Positions 54,061 to 64,000 of a DNA stretch of 64,000 nt are shown in pieces. The position numbers and the translations under genes are program-made. A model generated the notes under the pieces. That model worked only from the letters and a program-made list of their open reading frames with translations, was not told the origin of the DNA and did not search any database. The stretch is from Casuarius casuarius (Eukaryota > Chordata > Aves > Casuariiformes > Casuariidae). Where the stretch lies: assembly GCA_003342895.1 (NCBI GenBank), contig PTFA01000400.1, forward strand, positions 296,857-360,856. Reading direction: 5' to 3'. Every line of letters starts with the position of its first letter. Position 1 is the stretch's first letter.

Positions 54061-56408
54061 AACCGGAAAGTTTCCTTAGAACAAAACTATTTCAAGCTGA
54101 AATAACATGCACAAACTTCCTATGCTATCATCCTTCATTAATTGCCTTTGACACCCGAAATATTTGCCATTCGGGCAGGTAAGCCCAGCAAGCGCCTTCG
54201 AATTAACGACATTTGTATGCAGTCCTGCTTTAATCCACATTTCCACAGAAACCTAATTCTCTGCCCCTGTTCTCATAAAAACAGGATTTAGTTCTCACTC
54301 TGCAAGTCATGAGGCAGCTGGAAAAAAATGTTAAAGTAAAACTATTACAACCAGCTTTTTTGCTTCCTGCTTATTTTAGAAATCAATATCAGCACAGAGT
54401 AGCTTATTTAAATATTCTGAATTTAGTAGCAACTTGTCAGTAAAAAACTGGTGTATTTGAATTTTTTTTTATTCTAATGAAGTTTCGTGACTTGATTGCT
54501 ACTGAAGCTGTGAGATTTAATTCAATATACAAAGCGTAATTCCAACTCTCTTGTGTTAAAAATATTCTTTAAATAAATAATAGATCAAAGCAGTGTCACT
54601 TCGATGGCATACATATGCCACAGAAGCAGGAGACGAAGGATAAAATGTCTTCAGAGCTGTCCTTCTGGGTGAAAGGGGGGCAAGTGAATGCTCAGCTATT
54701 TTATCTAGATTTACCACTGATTATTTTTCTTGAGTCTTCCCTCTTACTAGATTCCTGTCTTCTAAAGAGCCTTCAAGCTCCTGTAAAGTCCAGGTTTTTT
54801 AAACTACAGAGCAAGAAGAAAAAAAGAGATCCCATTCCAAAATCTTAGTGCAATCATTTCTTACAGCTATAGTAAAATTAAGGTTGTTCATTAGCAAGTG
54901 GCACTAGGAAGAACGCAACTCATGAGTGGCAGGAGGTCATCACAGTGATGAATAAGGGCATGACCCATCTCTGCCTATGTTTTTTCCATGATTCACATGG
55001 AGAAAAGAACGCCACAGACTCGCCTGCAAGTCTGGTAAACGTAGACTTGCTCTGGTTAACCTTTGAGAATTTCTTAATTATACACAGGCTTATGCGTTTA
55101 TATACAGATAAAGCCTAAGCTTTGACAAGTTGATTTATCAAATTCGAAAAAATGGAGTGCTTTTCACACTCCGAAATACAAACCAAGACATGAGAGGTAT
55201 ATCCTCTCCAGCCCTCGAGATCTCTTTCAATAGCGTCGGGAAGAGCAGAAAGGTTGCATGGGGTGTCCGAAGTGACTTAGACATGGTTTTGGAAAGAGGT
55301 GGCGATAGACAAGGAAAAGGAGTTACAGTGTACAGGAGAATGCAACAAACTAGCAGGCAGATTGAGACCGGAGGGAAATTACTACATTTCAGTTCAGTCA
55401 GCAACTACAGACAGGGAGCAGCGGGCTTGAACGCTGACCAAAACAAGCAGGGCTGCAACAGAAAACTGCGATCACTGGGCAATAATGCTCTAAAGGAAGG
55501 AAAGAGAGGAGACCTCCTGAAGTCAGCTAAGGCGACAAAGTGACAGGAAAAATTTATTCATCACACCAGAGAGTGCACAACACAACAGTGAAGTGAAATC
55601 AGAAGAACCACCAACAACAGAAACGACCAGTTTGCTTCCCAGCAGTAAAAGGTGATAGGCAGTAATCTATCTTCCCTCTCAGGAGGGGGATAAATCCCAC
55701 CACAGTAGAACAGACACTTAACATGCCCATCCTGGACACCCACGTGTCCGTGGATTCCTACCGTGAACTCTGGAAGGCACAACTGAAAAAGCGAACCTGC
55801 CGGCTGGTTGAACTCTCTGCACGGGACAGCCGGCACCTTCTGGCCGTTGAGAACGTAGAAATCACCTTAGGCCGATGTAAGTACCCAAGACAGGGGTTTT
55901 CAAAGCAGCCAGAAGCACACTCTCCATAAACGACCAATTAAAGATTTGCCTCACCACTTATCAGCTACTTTAGGATAAATGACTTTCTCAGATTTCACCT
56001 GTGAAGTAAATAGCAATTTACTCCTTCCTAATTCATTTTCCCCTTCACTAGGTCAGTGACCAACAGTGACCCAGTCCAGCAACAGCACAGCTGCATGCTA
56101 TACACAATTGTACGTAAAATACGTGGTGCTCTGCTGCTCAAAATGAACCTCATCTTGAAGGTCAGAGGAAGGCAAGAGAAATATCTAAACAGTGCATATT
56201 CTGTTTCTTTCACTGTTTCATTAATATATCATTTATTAATTAGCATTTGTATTATACAGTAAGATCCATCCGAAAAATGAAGCAAAGGCTATCCTGTGAG
56301 CCACATCCTAGCAGGTGTTAATGATACAGAATCCAGACTACTACCTCTGATTCATGACACTCAGAAAACTTTAAAAATACAGTCCTTTTCACTACAGATT
56401 CCCCGGTG

Positions 56409-56437
56409 CTTCATCATCATCATCATAATAATAATAG
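56409..56437. repeat. Compound (CAT)n/(AAT)n microsatellite
   Basis: Four to five CAT units pass directly into ATA/AAT units (CATCATCATCATCATAATAATAATAG) in intron 1. The second part probably arose from the first by point mutation and slippage. Confidence 0.9.
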
Positions 56438-59400
56438 CAGCTTCCCAGCTTTCATTCCCCATCTTACTGAAGAAGGTTCTAAAGCTCCATCAACTTTTGT
56501 GAGCTATTAAACAAACCACAATGGATATAATTTCTCCATACATTAATTACAGTATTATTATGCTTTATAATAAAAAAGCAAACCTCAAGTTTCCGCATTT
56601 TTATCAAGTTCACTGGTTTTCTGGACAAACCCGTAACATTCAACAGCTGTTTTCAGTCAGCTTATGTGAAATAATAACAGCATGAACTAGCTTGGTCTTC
56701 TACCTTGTGTTCATGTACCACAAGGTCAAAACAGATTATATGATTTTATAAACAATTTAGCAGAATTGACCTAACCTTAGTTATCTGGGTGAAAAGGGAT
56801 GAATGGATGTTTACTAAATGTCCGTTTTCTTATAAAATTCTAAAGCCTGGTTTTCAGATCTGTTCTTTTGCTATTTGAAGTTCTGGTAAGTTTGTTACAT
56901 CACATCAAATGCTAAAGAGACACCCAACGCTAGATAAAAAAGTTAAATAAAATAAGACATACGAAAAAAACATGAAAAGTAATGAAAAGAGATTGAATAT
57001 TCTCAAGTTATCTCCTTTTCCTCTTTCAAATGTTTTTATGTGCTTTCTGTATACTGCTATGACCTTACTGAAAGCAGTTACTCAAAATGGAAAGTTTGGA
57101 CAAACAGTAATTGATAAAGCTGTCCAGATACACAGTGACGTATGGCTAGAACCACTGATCCTTATATAAAGGAAAGTTCATTTGAAAAAAGTAATGGCAT
57201 TCATTTTAGATGTTCCATTCACATCTAGGATTACAAAAATATAAGAATGGAACTGAAAATTTAAGATTTGTTCCTATTTTCTTCATTTACAAAAACAAGA
57301 CTCTTAGGAACTTTGAGACTGAATTCACTCAGGGTCTGATTCGGCTATGCTCATTCATAGCGAGTAACACAACACTCAAAACACCACTCAAAGCACAGAG
57401 GACTCTTAAAAGAAATTACCTCTCCATAAGAATGAAGGTGGTAGGACCTGGGCTGTGACAATTACTCTAACCATTGCTCGTCATTAAAATGATTCCCTTC
57501 AGCTGTCACATGCACATGAAACACAGGCAGCAATCAAATACAGAGAAGACAACTGATTAATACCTCTTTACTTCTACTTTAACCCACTGATTATCTTGAT
57601 CAGGTCAATATCATTCCTCATTTAGAAAAACACAGCTTTGCAGATCAGGAACTAAGTGAACAGGAAGTTTCACAGGAAGGCAGAGAGACCACTAAAATAG
57701 ACAAGGAAGCTCATCACACCTCCACAGTGTTGTAGACACAGCACCTCTTCTTTGCCAAAACCCTTTAAGAACGTACCACAGAGCTTTGCGTTCTGTGGCT
57801 CGTTTAAACTGGATTCTAACCCAAAATCTCAATCCATTCCATCAATGGTCTGCCGACACAAGTTTTCAGTAGATGACTCCACCCAGCCAGACAATTCTGG
57901 CCCAAACAGAGCTACGTATTCCCCAGCGTTTCTGGGAATTATAACCATTTAGATGAATACCCCTCTAGGAACATTTAGATCTGTGTACAGCATCTTCATT
58001 CCCAGCCATAATGCCTCTGGAAAGAAGATATAGCTAGGAGTTTCACCAGCAGTTTCCAAGCAAGGTCACAAAAGGGATCATGAGCATAACAGAAATTTAG
58101 TCCCTCCTCCCCAAAAATCTTACAACCATGATTAGTATCATTTGGCTGGAACGTGACTGAAACGTACTGTAGAGCCACTCTAGACAGACACCAATAGTAG
58201 TATTTTCTGTAGCTTACAACTCATCTCTCAAATGTGTAAATTTGTTACCTACTTTTTAATTTTAAACTCATTCCACAGCTGCTCCTCATACTATCATCTC
58301 ACTTTCTCTGCTCCCTTGCCCTTCCCATAAAACAAATGGGCATTTTTTTTAAATTGCACGGGTAATATAAAATTGACATTGTTACCGTGACTTCTTTGCT
58401 TGATCACTTCTATAACCCACCCCTTATCTTCTTTTTTTTTTTTAAAGATAGTATTTAATTAACACTGGAGAGGGACTACACTCATCTTCACAGTGCCTGG
58501 TGCAACAGAATCCCAATCTCAGCTGTTCTCTTAACATTGTAAAACATGCATCATTAAGAATAACTCACTTTCACTCTTCAAAAGATAAGGAATATCAAAA
58601 AAGTGTATGGGAAGGACTACTAATGATGAATGGTGTCACAAATGGATTATCATTGCATCAGAGAACCTAGAAATAAATCTATGTTCTATCTACATAGTAC
58701 TAATGTAGAAAAACTTCCAGAAATACTTTTTGTGAAGATAAAGATGTTATTTCTTCAAAAAGTTTCAGTCACAGAAGAGAAAAATTTGGAAACACAGTAA
58801 ATATTCATACACATTCATATGCACACATATCTGGGCAGAATGCCTCCGAGACCTCAGGAATCCTGTAGCTCAAAGCAGATCCCAAGAACAGACTGAGTGG
58901 AGCAGCTGATTTTCCAGGATGTTTTGTTTATTTGTTTTTCATTTAAGCAGAAAAGTTTAAGTTGGCACTTAGGTGCAGCAGAGGATTCCAGATACCCTGG
59001 CAATGGTATTTGTCTGATGCACTAGACTTCATCAGTTTAATAGCAACATATATTCAAACACAGGAGAAGTACCTTGCTGTAACACAACAGGAAATTGATC
59101 TAATAAATATTTTCTGCTTCCAAAATCATATGACCTCAGTTTTTTTCCCCTGAAAAGAATGCCTTATTCATACATTCTACATAACACGTGGATGGCAAAC
59201 TTCAAAACCCACAAAACTTCCATGTATCTTCGCCACTAGACAACTATAACAACATTTATTGCAACTTGTGCTTGCATCGTTAGCCTGCTGATCCAGACAG
59301 CTCTTCAAGAACACATTAATTATTATCTTTCTTGAAAAACTCCATACAGCCAAATTTCACTTGAAGAGCTTAAACAAAGGAGCTACTCAAGGAGTATATT

Positions 59401-59630
59401 ATCATCAACTGGTGACTAATATTTTTGACTTGTCTGTGTGTTTACTTCCCCTGATACCATAGGACAAGCACACAAACTTGAAGATAGCTGGACTACCAGA
59501 TGAAATACCCAGTGCTTCACCTGGAAAAACACTGCAGCTGGGAGTACAGAAGCCTTCGCAGCTCTTATTCCTTCTTATTCGCCACCTGCCCCCCAAGACG
59601 CACAGAACACGCGCTGCCCTTGAGCCTTAC

Positions 59631-59792
59631 CCGGTCCTTCATCCTCCAGCTCTGAGCCAAGGACTTGGAGCCCTCGATCTTCTCACAGTGCCTCTTCTTC
59701 ATAAAGGCCAGGGGCAAGTTCCAGTCGGTCAGGTCAGACTCATCCTCCTCCCCAAGCCCCAGGAGAGGCGACTGCAGCATCTCAGACTCCAT
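59631..59792 (-). CDS. RPTOR: RPTOR coding exon 1 (start codon, residues 1-54)
   Basis: This exon encodes the Raptor N-terminal tail, starting MESEMLQSPLLGLGEEDE and ending SLAQSWRMKDR. It is 54 codons and ends in phase 0 at a consensus donor (CGG|GTAAGG on the minus strand). The start ATG at 59792-59790 is chosen by homology. Its context is GCCGATGG, with G at +4 but C at -3, so it is not a perfect Kozak site. The frame stays open upstream through the 79 visible bases and past the N gap to an ATG at 60209, so sequence alone does not exclude an N-terminal extension. The segment is acidic (EEDESD) and then basic (MKKRHCEKIEGSK). It precedes the caspase-like fold in known Raptor structures. It lies inside the CpG island. 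Confidence 0.97.
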
Positions 59793-59871
59793 CGGCGGGG
59801 AAGCGCCCGGCAACAAGTGCACGGCGGGGGCCGGCCCGGCGCTCGGCGGGGCCGGGGAGCCTCTGCCCGCG
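59793..59871 (-). other. RPTOR: RPTOR 5' UTR, visible part
   Basis: These 79 GC-rich bases lie directly upstream of the initiator ATG on the minus strand. There is no acceptor AG with a pyrimidine tract next to the ATG, so the 5' UTR probably continues uninterrupted into the N gap. It contains no stop codon in the frame of the start, so it is UTR by homology only. No upstream ATG is visible in this short stretch. Confidence 0.7.
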
Positions 59872-60111
59872 NNNNNNNNNNNNNNNNNNNNNNNNNNNNN
59901 NNNNNNNNNNNNNNNNNNNNNNNNNNNNNNNNNNNNNNNNNNNNNNNNNNNNNNNNNNNNNNNNNNNNNNNNNNNNNNNNNNNNNNNNNNNNNNNNNNNN
60001 NNNNNNNNNNNNNNNNNNNNNNNNNNNNNNNNNNNNNNNNNNNNNNNNNNNNNNNNNNNNNNNNNNNNNNNNNNNNNNNNNNNNNNNNNNNNNNNNNNNN
60101 NNNNNNNNNNN
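59872..60111. other. Assembly gap (240 N)
   Basis: This is a run of 240 unknown bases in the middle of the promoter CpG island. The flanks on both sides are extremely GC-rich (for example 59820-59871 and 60112-60200), which is the usual cause of sequencing dropout in bird genomes. The true length may differ from 240. The gap probably hides 5' UTR and possibly the transcription start. Confidence 0.99.
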
Positions 60112-60235
60112 CATCGCGGCTCCCAGCGGGCGGCAAGCGGGCGGGCGAGCTGCGGCCTCGGGGCGGGCGGGGGGCCGGGGCGACTCGTCCTGCGGCGCCG
60201 GGCAGCCAAACTCCTCTCACCAGCACATCAAGGAG

Positions 60236-60254
60236 GCGGCCATCTTCCTCCGGC
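60236..60254 (-). promoter_or_regulatory. YY1-like / ETS-like promoter element
   Basis: On the minus strand this reads GGAGGAAGATGGCCGCC, containing AAGATGGCCGCC. This is close to the YY1 motif AAGATGGCGGC, which sits just downstream of the start site in many vertebrate housekeeping promoters and in the same orientation as transcription. The adjacent GAGGAAG could bind ETS factors. If YY1 follows its usual placement, the RPTOR transcription start would lie near 60250-60280. Confidence 0.5.
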
Positions 60255-60329
60255 CCACGATGCACCGCGCTACGGGCCGCCGCGTGGGACAAGCCGCGCC
60301 GCCGCGCCCGCGCCGCCGCCCCGCCCGGC

Positions 60330-60343
60330 GTTGCCATGGCTAC
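60330..60343. promoter_or_regulatory. Near-palindromic X-box (RFX-type) motif
   Basis: The plus strand reads GTTGCCATGGCTAC, one base away from the perfect palindromic X-box GTTGCCATGGCAAC bound by RFX factors. It lies in the CpG island about 540 bases upstream of the RPTOR start codon, counting the gap as 240. Motif and position are seen directly; binding by RFX factors is inference. Confidence 0.5.
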
Positions 60344-62959
60344 CAGCGCATCCCGCCGCGGGCCTGGCGCGGGGCCTATTTCACTTGTGTTGTCACTGAC
60401 GCTGGGGCAAAAAAGCAGAGGAATAGGGAAATGGGACAACATACCTCAGCAGAGTTACATCCAGTATGTGTTCACTCCATACATAAGGGAAAGCAAATGT
60501 ATTATTTTAGGAATGTATCCTCTTCACTATCAAATAAACTGTGTTCAAAACTGCAGGTTAGTATCAAATATTGCTCTTGACGGAGTTCTCGGCGTTTGCT
60601 CTTAGCAGTAGTCAAGCCAAACTGAATTCCTGTTTGGATTTTAAATGTGTGTAAAAATTATTTCAGAGAATAAATCGAACCATACATGTACAATTTGATT
60701 TATAGACCCATATTAATTCTCATTAACATTTTCAGTGTGCTCACATTCACGAAATATTCTAAATGCAAAGATTGTCCTCCACAGCTGATTGGAAAAGAGC
60801 CTTTTTCGAAGGCTTGGTCCTGGCGCGGCCAACGTTTTCTTTCGGTCCTTTGATTTACAGAGCGAACTGATTCATCGTTTCATGGGTGTTCTACGTTGAT
60901 GGCTGATCATAACTACATGATTGTTATTAAAATGAATGCCCACAGCATGGAAAGCACTTATGGCTGTATTTCTGCTAACCTCTAATGGATTCATAATAGC
61001 AGTGGCAGCTACTCGAAACAGCAGTAACAATCTCAACACATCACCTGAAAAATCACAGCTCGAACACGCGGCACAACTAATCCACCTCAGCTGAAACGCC
61101 GGGAGGAACAGATGGGCCCCGCTGCACGGCGAAGGCTGCTAATCCGGGATCCTGGGAGCATTAGGGGCACATCCCGGAGCTGGTGCCCGCCAGCGGGGAC
61201 AGCTGCTGCGCGGCCTGGGGACCGCCAGCGGAAACACCTTGAAGGACACAGCGGCCAGAGAGCACCAACCTGCCTCGCTTCACATAGGCACAGCTTTTCA
61301 ATGGCGCTTATTTAAGATAAGAACCGTGTGTTTCACAGTCTGCTAGGCCGAGTCTGTGGCATGGACTGGATGAACCGTGCTCGCCTGGCCCCATGCTGCT
61401 CTCCGTGCATGCACATCCTTCCCCTCGATTTCAGGGATTCTCCGAAACGCTGTCCCGCTCCTTCGAGGGGCTCGGTGTTCCCCCTCTTTTATCCCTTCCT
61501 CTCCAGCATCGCTGCTCTGTCCCACATGAGAGGGGCTCCGTGGGGAAGGGGAAGGGGGAGGAGACTCCTCAGAAATGGAGCCGGAGCGATGGCTTCGCTG
61601 TCTCCATAAGAACCAGACCGTCAGCAAACTTCCCACGCAGCTCTGCGAGTGCATCAGCTCCGGCCTGCAATCCCCCGTTATCCCAGGCATACGCTCCCCG
61701 AGGGGACCTCGGTCTAGACCTGCGGCTCTCCACATCACTGTCCCAGCTGCAGATCCACCCTGCTCTGCCTAATTACATCTTTTCTTGTGATTCCGGGCTG
61801 GGATTCCTCATGCTGCCGGCTTCTCAGTGCCAGAGGCAGTGCGTGATGCATGGCAGTGGCCTCAGGACAACCCCTTCCTCGCTGGGTCAGCCCGCGGGCT
61901 CCAGAATCTGGGCAAAATAACAGATTAAACCGGTACATTATGAAGATCTTCTTGCCTTGGAATAATGGGCTGACAGAAGGTCCCTGCATGCAAGCAGTTC
62001 TTTACACCTGCATAAATAGGTGCAGAATGCTGCCTTAGCAGCCCTCCACGTTCACTGTGATACAGATTTCCACGGCAGAATAAAAGCAGTCATGCTCCTG
62101 GCGATACCTGTGGATACAGAGCCACGGAGCTGCAAACCTGCGTGAACCAGGCCTGTCCGCTGCTGCCCTGCGCCTTGCTCTGCGGCAGCAGAAAGCCTAG
62201 AGCCGCTTTGGTAACGCGGTCTCCACGCAGCAGCCTCTTCTCACGGTTTTCGCAGCCATTTTCCTCCAGTCTTTGTGCAGTGATTCGGGCTGGAGCCTTT
62301 GCTGCCTCTGAACGTCTGGGTTTCATTGCTGGGGCAGTGCAGAAGAGCCATGCGAGGGGAACAGCGGCAAGGCTGGCTTCTTGGTTAAAAGAGGGACCTC
62401 ACAAGCTCCTCAGGACCTTCTCAAGGCTGCTCTGCCATTTCTATATGTAATAAAACACCATAAACACCTGCAGTCAGGACATGCTGCCTCCCCAGACGGC
62501 AGCTCAGCGGGGAACGGGCTGGGACAGGACATCATCGGGGTGCACATACGCCCCGGCTGCATGGCAGTGTTACGCGGCCCCCCCGCAGTTACCACCATGG
62601 GGCTGGGAGTGCCACCAGCCCCAGCCCACGGGGAGACGGGCTGCCCCCCCTGCCCTGGCACCCGCGGGGACCGATCTGAGCAGAGAACGTCCAAAACACC
62701 CATAACCTTAGCAAAGGGGATGCTGTGGGACGGCTCAGATGACATAACCTATGTGCCAAGGACACGTTATCATTTTTATGCATGGTGAAAAGGGCACAGC
62801 ATTTACTTTCAGTAAATTTGTGATTGTGACCGGAGCCAGTAAATAACAAATTAAAAAATACATCTACACTTTATCAGATCTCTCACTAAGCCTCACAAAT
62901 ATCCTTTTCTAAAGGACACACGCTGCAGGTCAGCAGGGACCAGTCTCCATTTGAATTCC

Positions 62960-63330
62960 TAATTTTGCAAGTTTTGATGGAAATCAGAATGAACTGATTT
63001 ATTCAAATATCGCACTGCCAAGCACTGGGCCCTGATGGCATCTGTTCTCTGATAATGAAAATCTTCAGGGCGGTGGTCGCCAGCTCTCTTTGATCATTTG
63101 CAGCTATATGCTTTAATCAAAGCTTATTTCATTGCTATAGGACAAGGACCAAAGGGAGCCGTAAATAATCTTCCATTTATATCTCCATAAAAATTACTCG
63201 TTAGAAGTGACATCTTTCCCTCGGCTTCTTCCATTTCTTTCTGTAGTCCAGTGTCAGGGCCTGGTTTCCTTGATGCCAAAGAAAGTTCTGCTGCTTTTAC
63301 TCCGGGAAAATATTTATCAACTTGGACAGA
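62960..63330. promoter_or_regulatory. Possible conserved noncoding element upstream of RPTOR
   Basis: This stretch has balanced composition with blocks rich in homeodomain-like and TCF-like cores (CTTTGATCATTTG, TTTAATCAAAGC, CCATAAAAATTAC) and no repeat similarity. It resembles vertebrate developmental enhancers in texture only; no alignment was possible. It lies about 3 kb upstream of the RPTOR start. Confidence 0.2.
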
Positions 63331-63419
63331 CCACAGCAAACCCCGTGCCACTGGAGTATACAATTTAGGCTGCTCATGTGCTTCTCCTGCCAGCATATGC
63401 CTGAGCTTTCCTAATGTTC

Positions 63420-63438
63420 TTTTTATTTATTTATTTAT
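63420..63438. repeat. (TTTA)n short tandem repeat
   Basis: Four near-perfect TTTA units lie just before the old CR1 fragment. Confidence 0.85.
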
Positions 63439-63464
63439 ACTGTTTAGTTCATTTTTCTGCAGTA

Positions 63465-64000
63465 TCACAGGCTCTTAAGACCTCCAGTGACAGAGACTAC
63501 ATAACTTCTCCAGGCAACGTGCTCTGAACAGCTCATTTCCATCTTGAAGTGGGTGCTTCATTGCTACCCTCAGCAGACAGAGAAAACAGTTTATTCTCTC
63601 TTCTTTTCTCTCTGTTATGTATGAAAGCTGGTTTTAAGTCTTCTCTCAGTTACCCCTTCTCTGCACTAAACGATTCCATATTTTTAGCCTTTTTTTTCAG
63701 ATCACATTTCTAGACCCCCTCATCCTGCTGCTCTTCCCTGGACTCTTCCCAGCTGCTTCACACCTTTCCAGAGGCGCCGTTTCCCAGGCTGGGCCCCGCG
63801 CTCCGGGCGCAGCCTCGCGAGCACCGGCTGGGGCAGAAGGGCGGTTGTGCACCTTTCGCTGACTGCTTACTTATACCTCCCGGTAGGGTAGCTGCTCTTT
63901 TTGAAACAAAATAATGATGTTGACTCATGTTCAGCTTGTGAGCCACAGTAATCGCCAGATCCTTTTTGCTGGAATTGCCATGTAGATGCTTTAAGCTGCT
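63465..64000 (-). mobile_element. Old CR1-type LINE fragment, running off the right edge
   Basis: Read on the plus strand, the order of segments follows the reverse complement of avian CR1 and related LINE consensus sequences as I know them. First comes the block beginning CCAGTGACAGAGACTACATA with TCTCCAGGCAACGTGCTCTG. Next are TCTTCTCTCAGTTACCCCTTCTCTGCACTAAAC and CATTTCTAGACCCCCTCATCCTGCTGCTCTTCCCTGGACT. Near the edge come TGTTGACTCATGTTCAGCTTGTGAGCCAC and GCCAGATCCTTTTTGC. The element is therefore on the minus strand, contains the 3' part of the reverse-transcriptase ORF region, and is well diverged with indels. A GC-rich segment at 63770-63840 is less similar. The left boundary is approximate. 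Confidence 0.85.

Larger units (their letters stand above)
42647..59630 (-). other. RPTOR: RPTOR intron 1 (17.0 kb)
   Basis: The intron is bounded by GTAAGG at the exon 1 donor and TTATCTCTAG before exon 2, and is phase 0. The content is mostly AT-rich unique sequence. CpG-rich patches stand out at about 43310-43560, 44270-44580, 45220-45400, 50880-51100 and 53880-54060. Short simple repeats occur at 56409-56437 (CAT then AAT units) and a T run at 58431-58443. I see no recognisable gene, RNA gene or intact transposon. Open frames here, all under about 140 codons, lack protein signatures. Confidence 0.9.
1..59871 (-). other. RPTOR: RPTOR gene, 5' portion (exons 1-6 of the coding sequence)
   Basis: Raptor is the substrate-recruiting scaffold of mTORC1. 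It binds TOS motifs in S6K1 and 4E-BP proteins and is recruited to lysosomes by Rag GTPases (established knowledge). The sequence shows six minus-strand exons that join in phase into 267 residues, with no gap relative to the known vertebrate Raptor N-terminus as I recall it. Only three substitutions from the human protein stand out: S19, I164 and N249. The full protein is usually about 1,335 residues, so roughly four fifths of it lies beyond the left edge. The transcription start is not defined, because an N run lies directly upstream of the visible 5' UTR; the right boundary given here is the gap edge. The five introns span 3.2 to 24.9 kb. Confidence 0.97.
59580..60380 (-). promoter_or_regulatory. 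RPTOR: RPTOR CpG-island promoter and first exon
   Basis: CpG density rises sharply from about 59580 and falls after about 60380. The right half (60112-60370) holds runs of CGCC and GCGG, GC boxes (for example around 60159-60170 and 60318-60328), a YY1-like site at 60236-60254 and an X-box-like site at 60330-60343. No TATA box is apparent. This fits a housekeeping-type dispersed promoter for RPTOR on the minus strand. The boundaries are estimated by eye. Confidence 0.8.
60381..63464. other. Upstream flanking region of RPTOR, no gene recognised
   Basis: The first 700 bases are AT-rich, followed by GC-richer sequence from about 61080 to 62720 with a C/G run region at 62570-62680. Open frames up to 175 codons exist on both strands (for example plus 61393-61920 and minus 61343-61738). 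They overlap each other in a GC-rich stretch and show no domain. The part at about 62950-63330 looks less repetitive and may be a conserved noncoding element. In mammals NPTX1 lies upstream of RPTOR, but no pentraxin-like coding sequence is visible here. Confidence 0.75.

Noticed and set aside
59478..60605. Long open frames of 214-375 codons crossing the N gap on both strands
   Set aside because: They are long only because unknown bases are read through. Apart from the RPTOR exon 1 frame they show GC-rich low-complexity residues (Arg, Pro, Ala, Gly) without a domain.
61343..61920. Overlapping 131- and 175-codon open frames upstream of RPTOR, possible neighbouring gene
   Set aside because: The two strands are open across the same GC-rich stretch and neither shows a pentraxin or other domain expected from the mammalian neighbour.

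Overview
This window is vertebrate nuclear DNA, most likely avian. It carries the 5' part of one gene on the minus strand: RPTOR, encoding Raptor, the scaffold subunit of mTORC1. Six coding exons translate, when spliced, into a continuous Raptor N-terminus of 267 residues plus two bases of codon 268. All splice junctions fit GT..AG and all reading phases agree. A bird or close sauropsid is suggested by two decayed copies of CR1-type LINEs, compact introns compared with mammalian RPTOR, an AT-rich background broken by short CpG-rich patches, and an assembly gap in the GC-rich first exon.

Layout, in gene order from right to left. 60381-64000 is upstream flanking DNA without a recognisable gene, and its right edge enters an old CR1 fragment. 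About 59580-60380 is the CpG-island promoter with the 5' UTR and coding exon 1 (59631-59792), interrupted by 240 Ns (59872-60111). Intron 1 is 17.0 kb, exon 2 is 42544-42646, intron 2 is 3.2 kb, exon 3 is 39278-39360, intron 3 is 24.9 kb, exon 4 is 14193-14351, intron 4 is 5.4 kb, exon 5 is 8695-8841, intron 5 is 8.5 kb, and exon 6 begins at 149 and runs off the left edge.

The exons encode the N-terminal tail and most of the Raptor caspase-like (RNC) domain, including the Gly-His-Gly (residues 152-154) and Asp-Cys (195-196) positions that match the caspase His/Cys dyad. The armadillo-repeat and WD40 parts of the protein lie outside the window, to the left.

Most open reading frames of 60-210 codons in the introns show no codon signature, recognisable domain or splice context, and I treat them as chance. 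No second protein-coding gene, tRNA, rRNA, CRISPR array or intact mobile element was recognised. The most interesting leads are a near-palindromic RFX/X-box in the promoter, weak splice sites around the in-frame exon 4, several CpG-rich intronic patches (one with a donor-like site on the antisense strand), and a possible conserved element about 3 kb upstream. No entirely new biological system could be supported.
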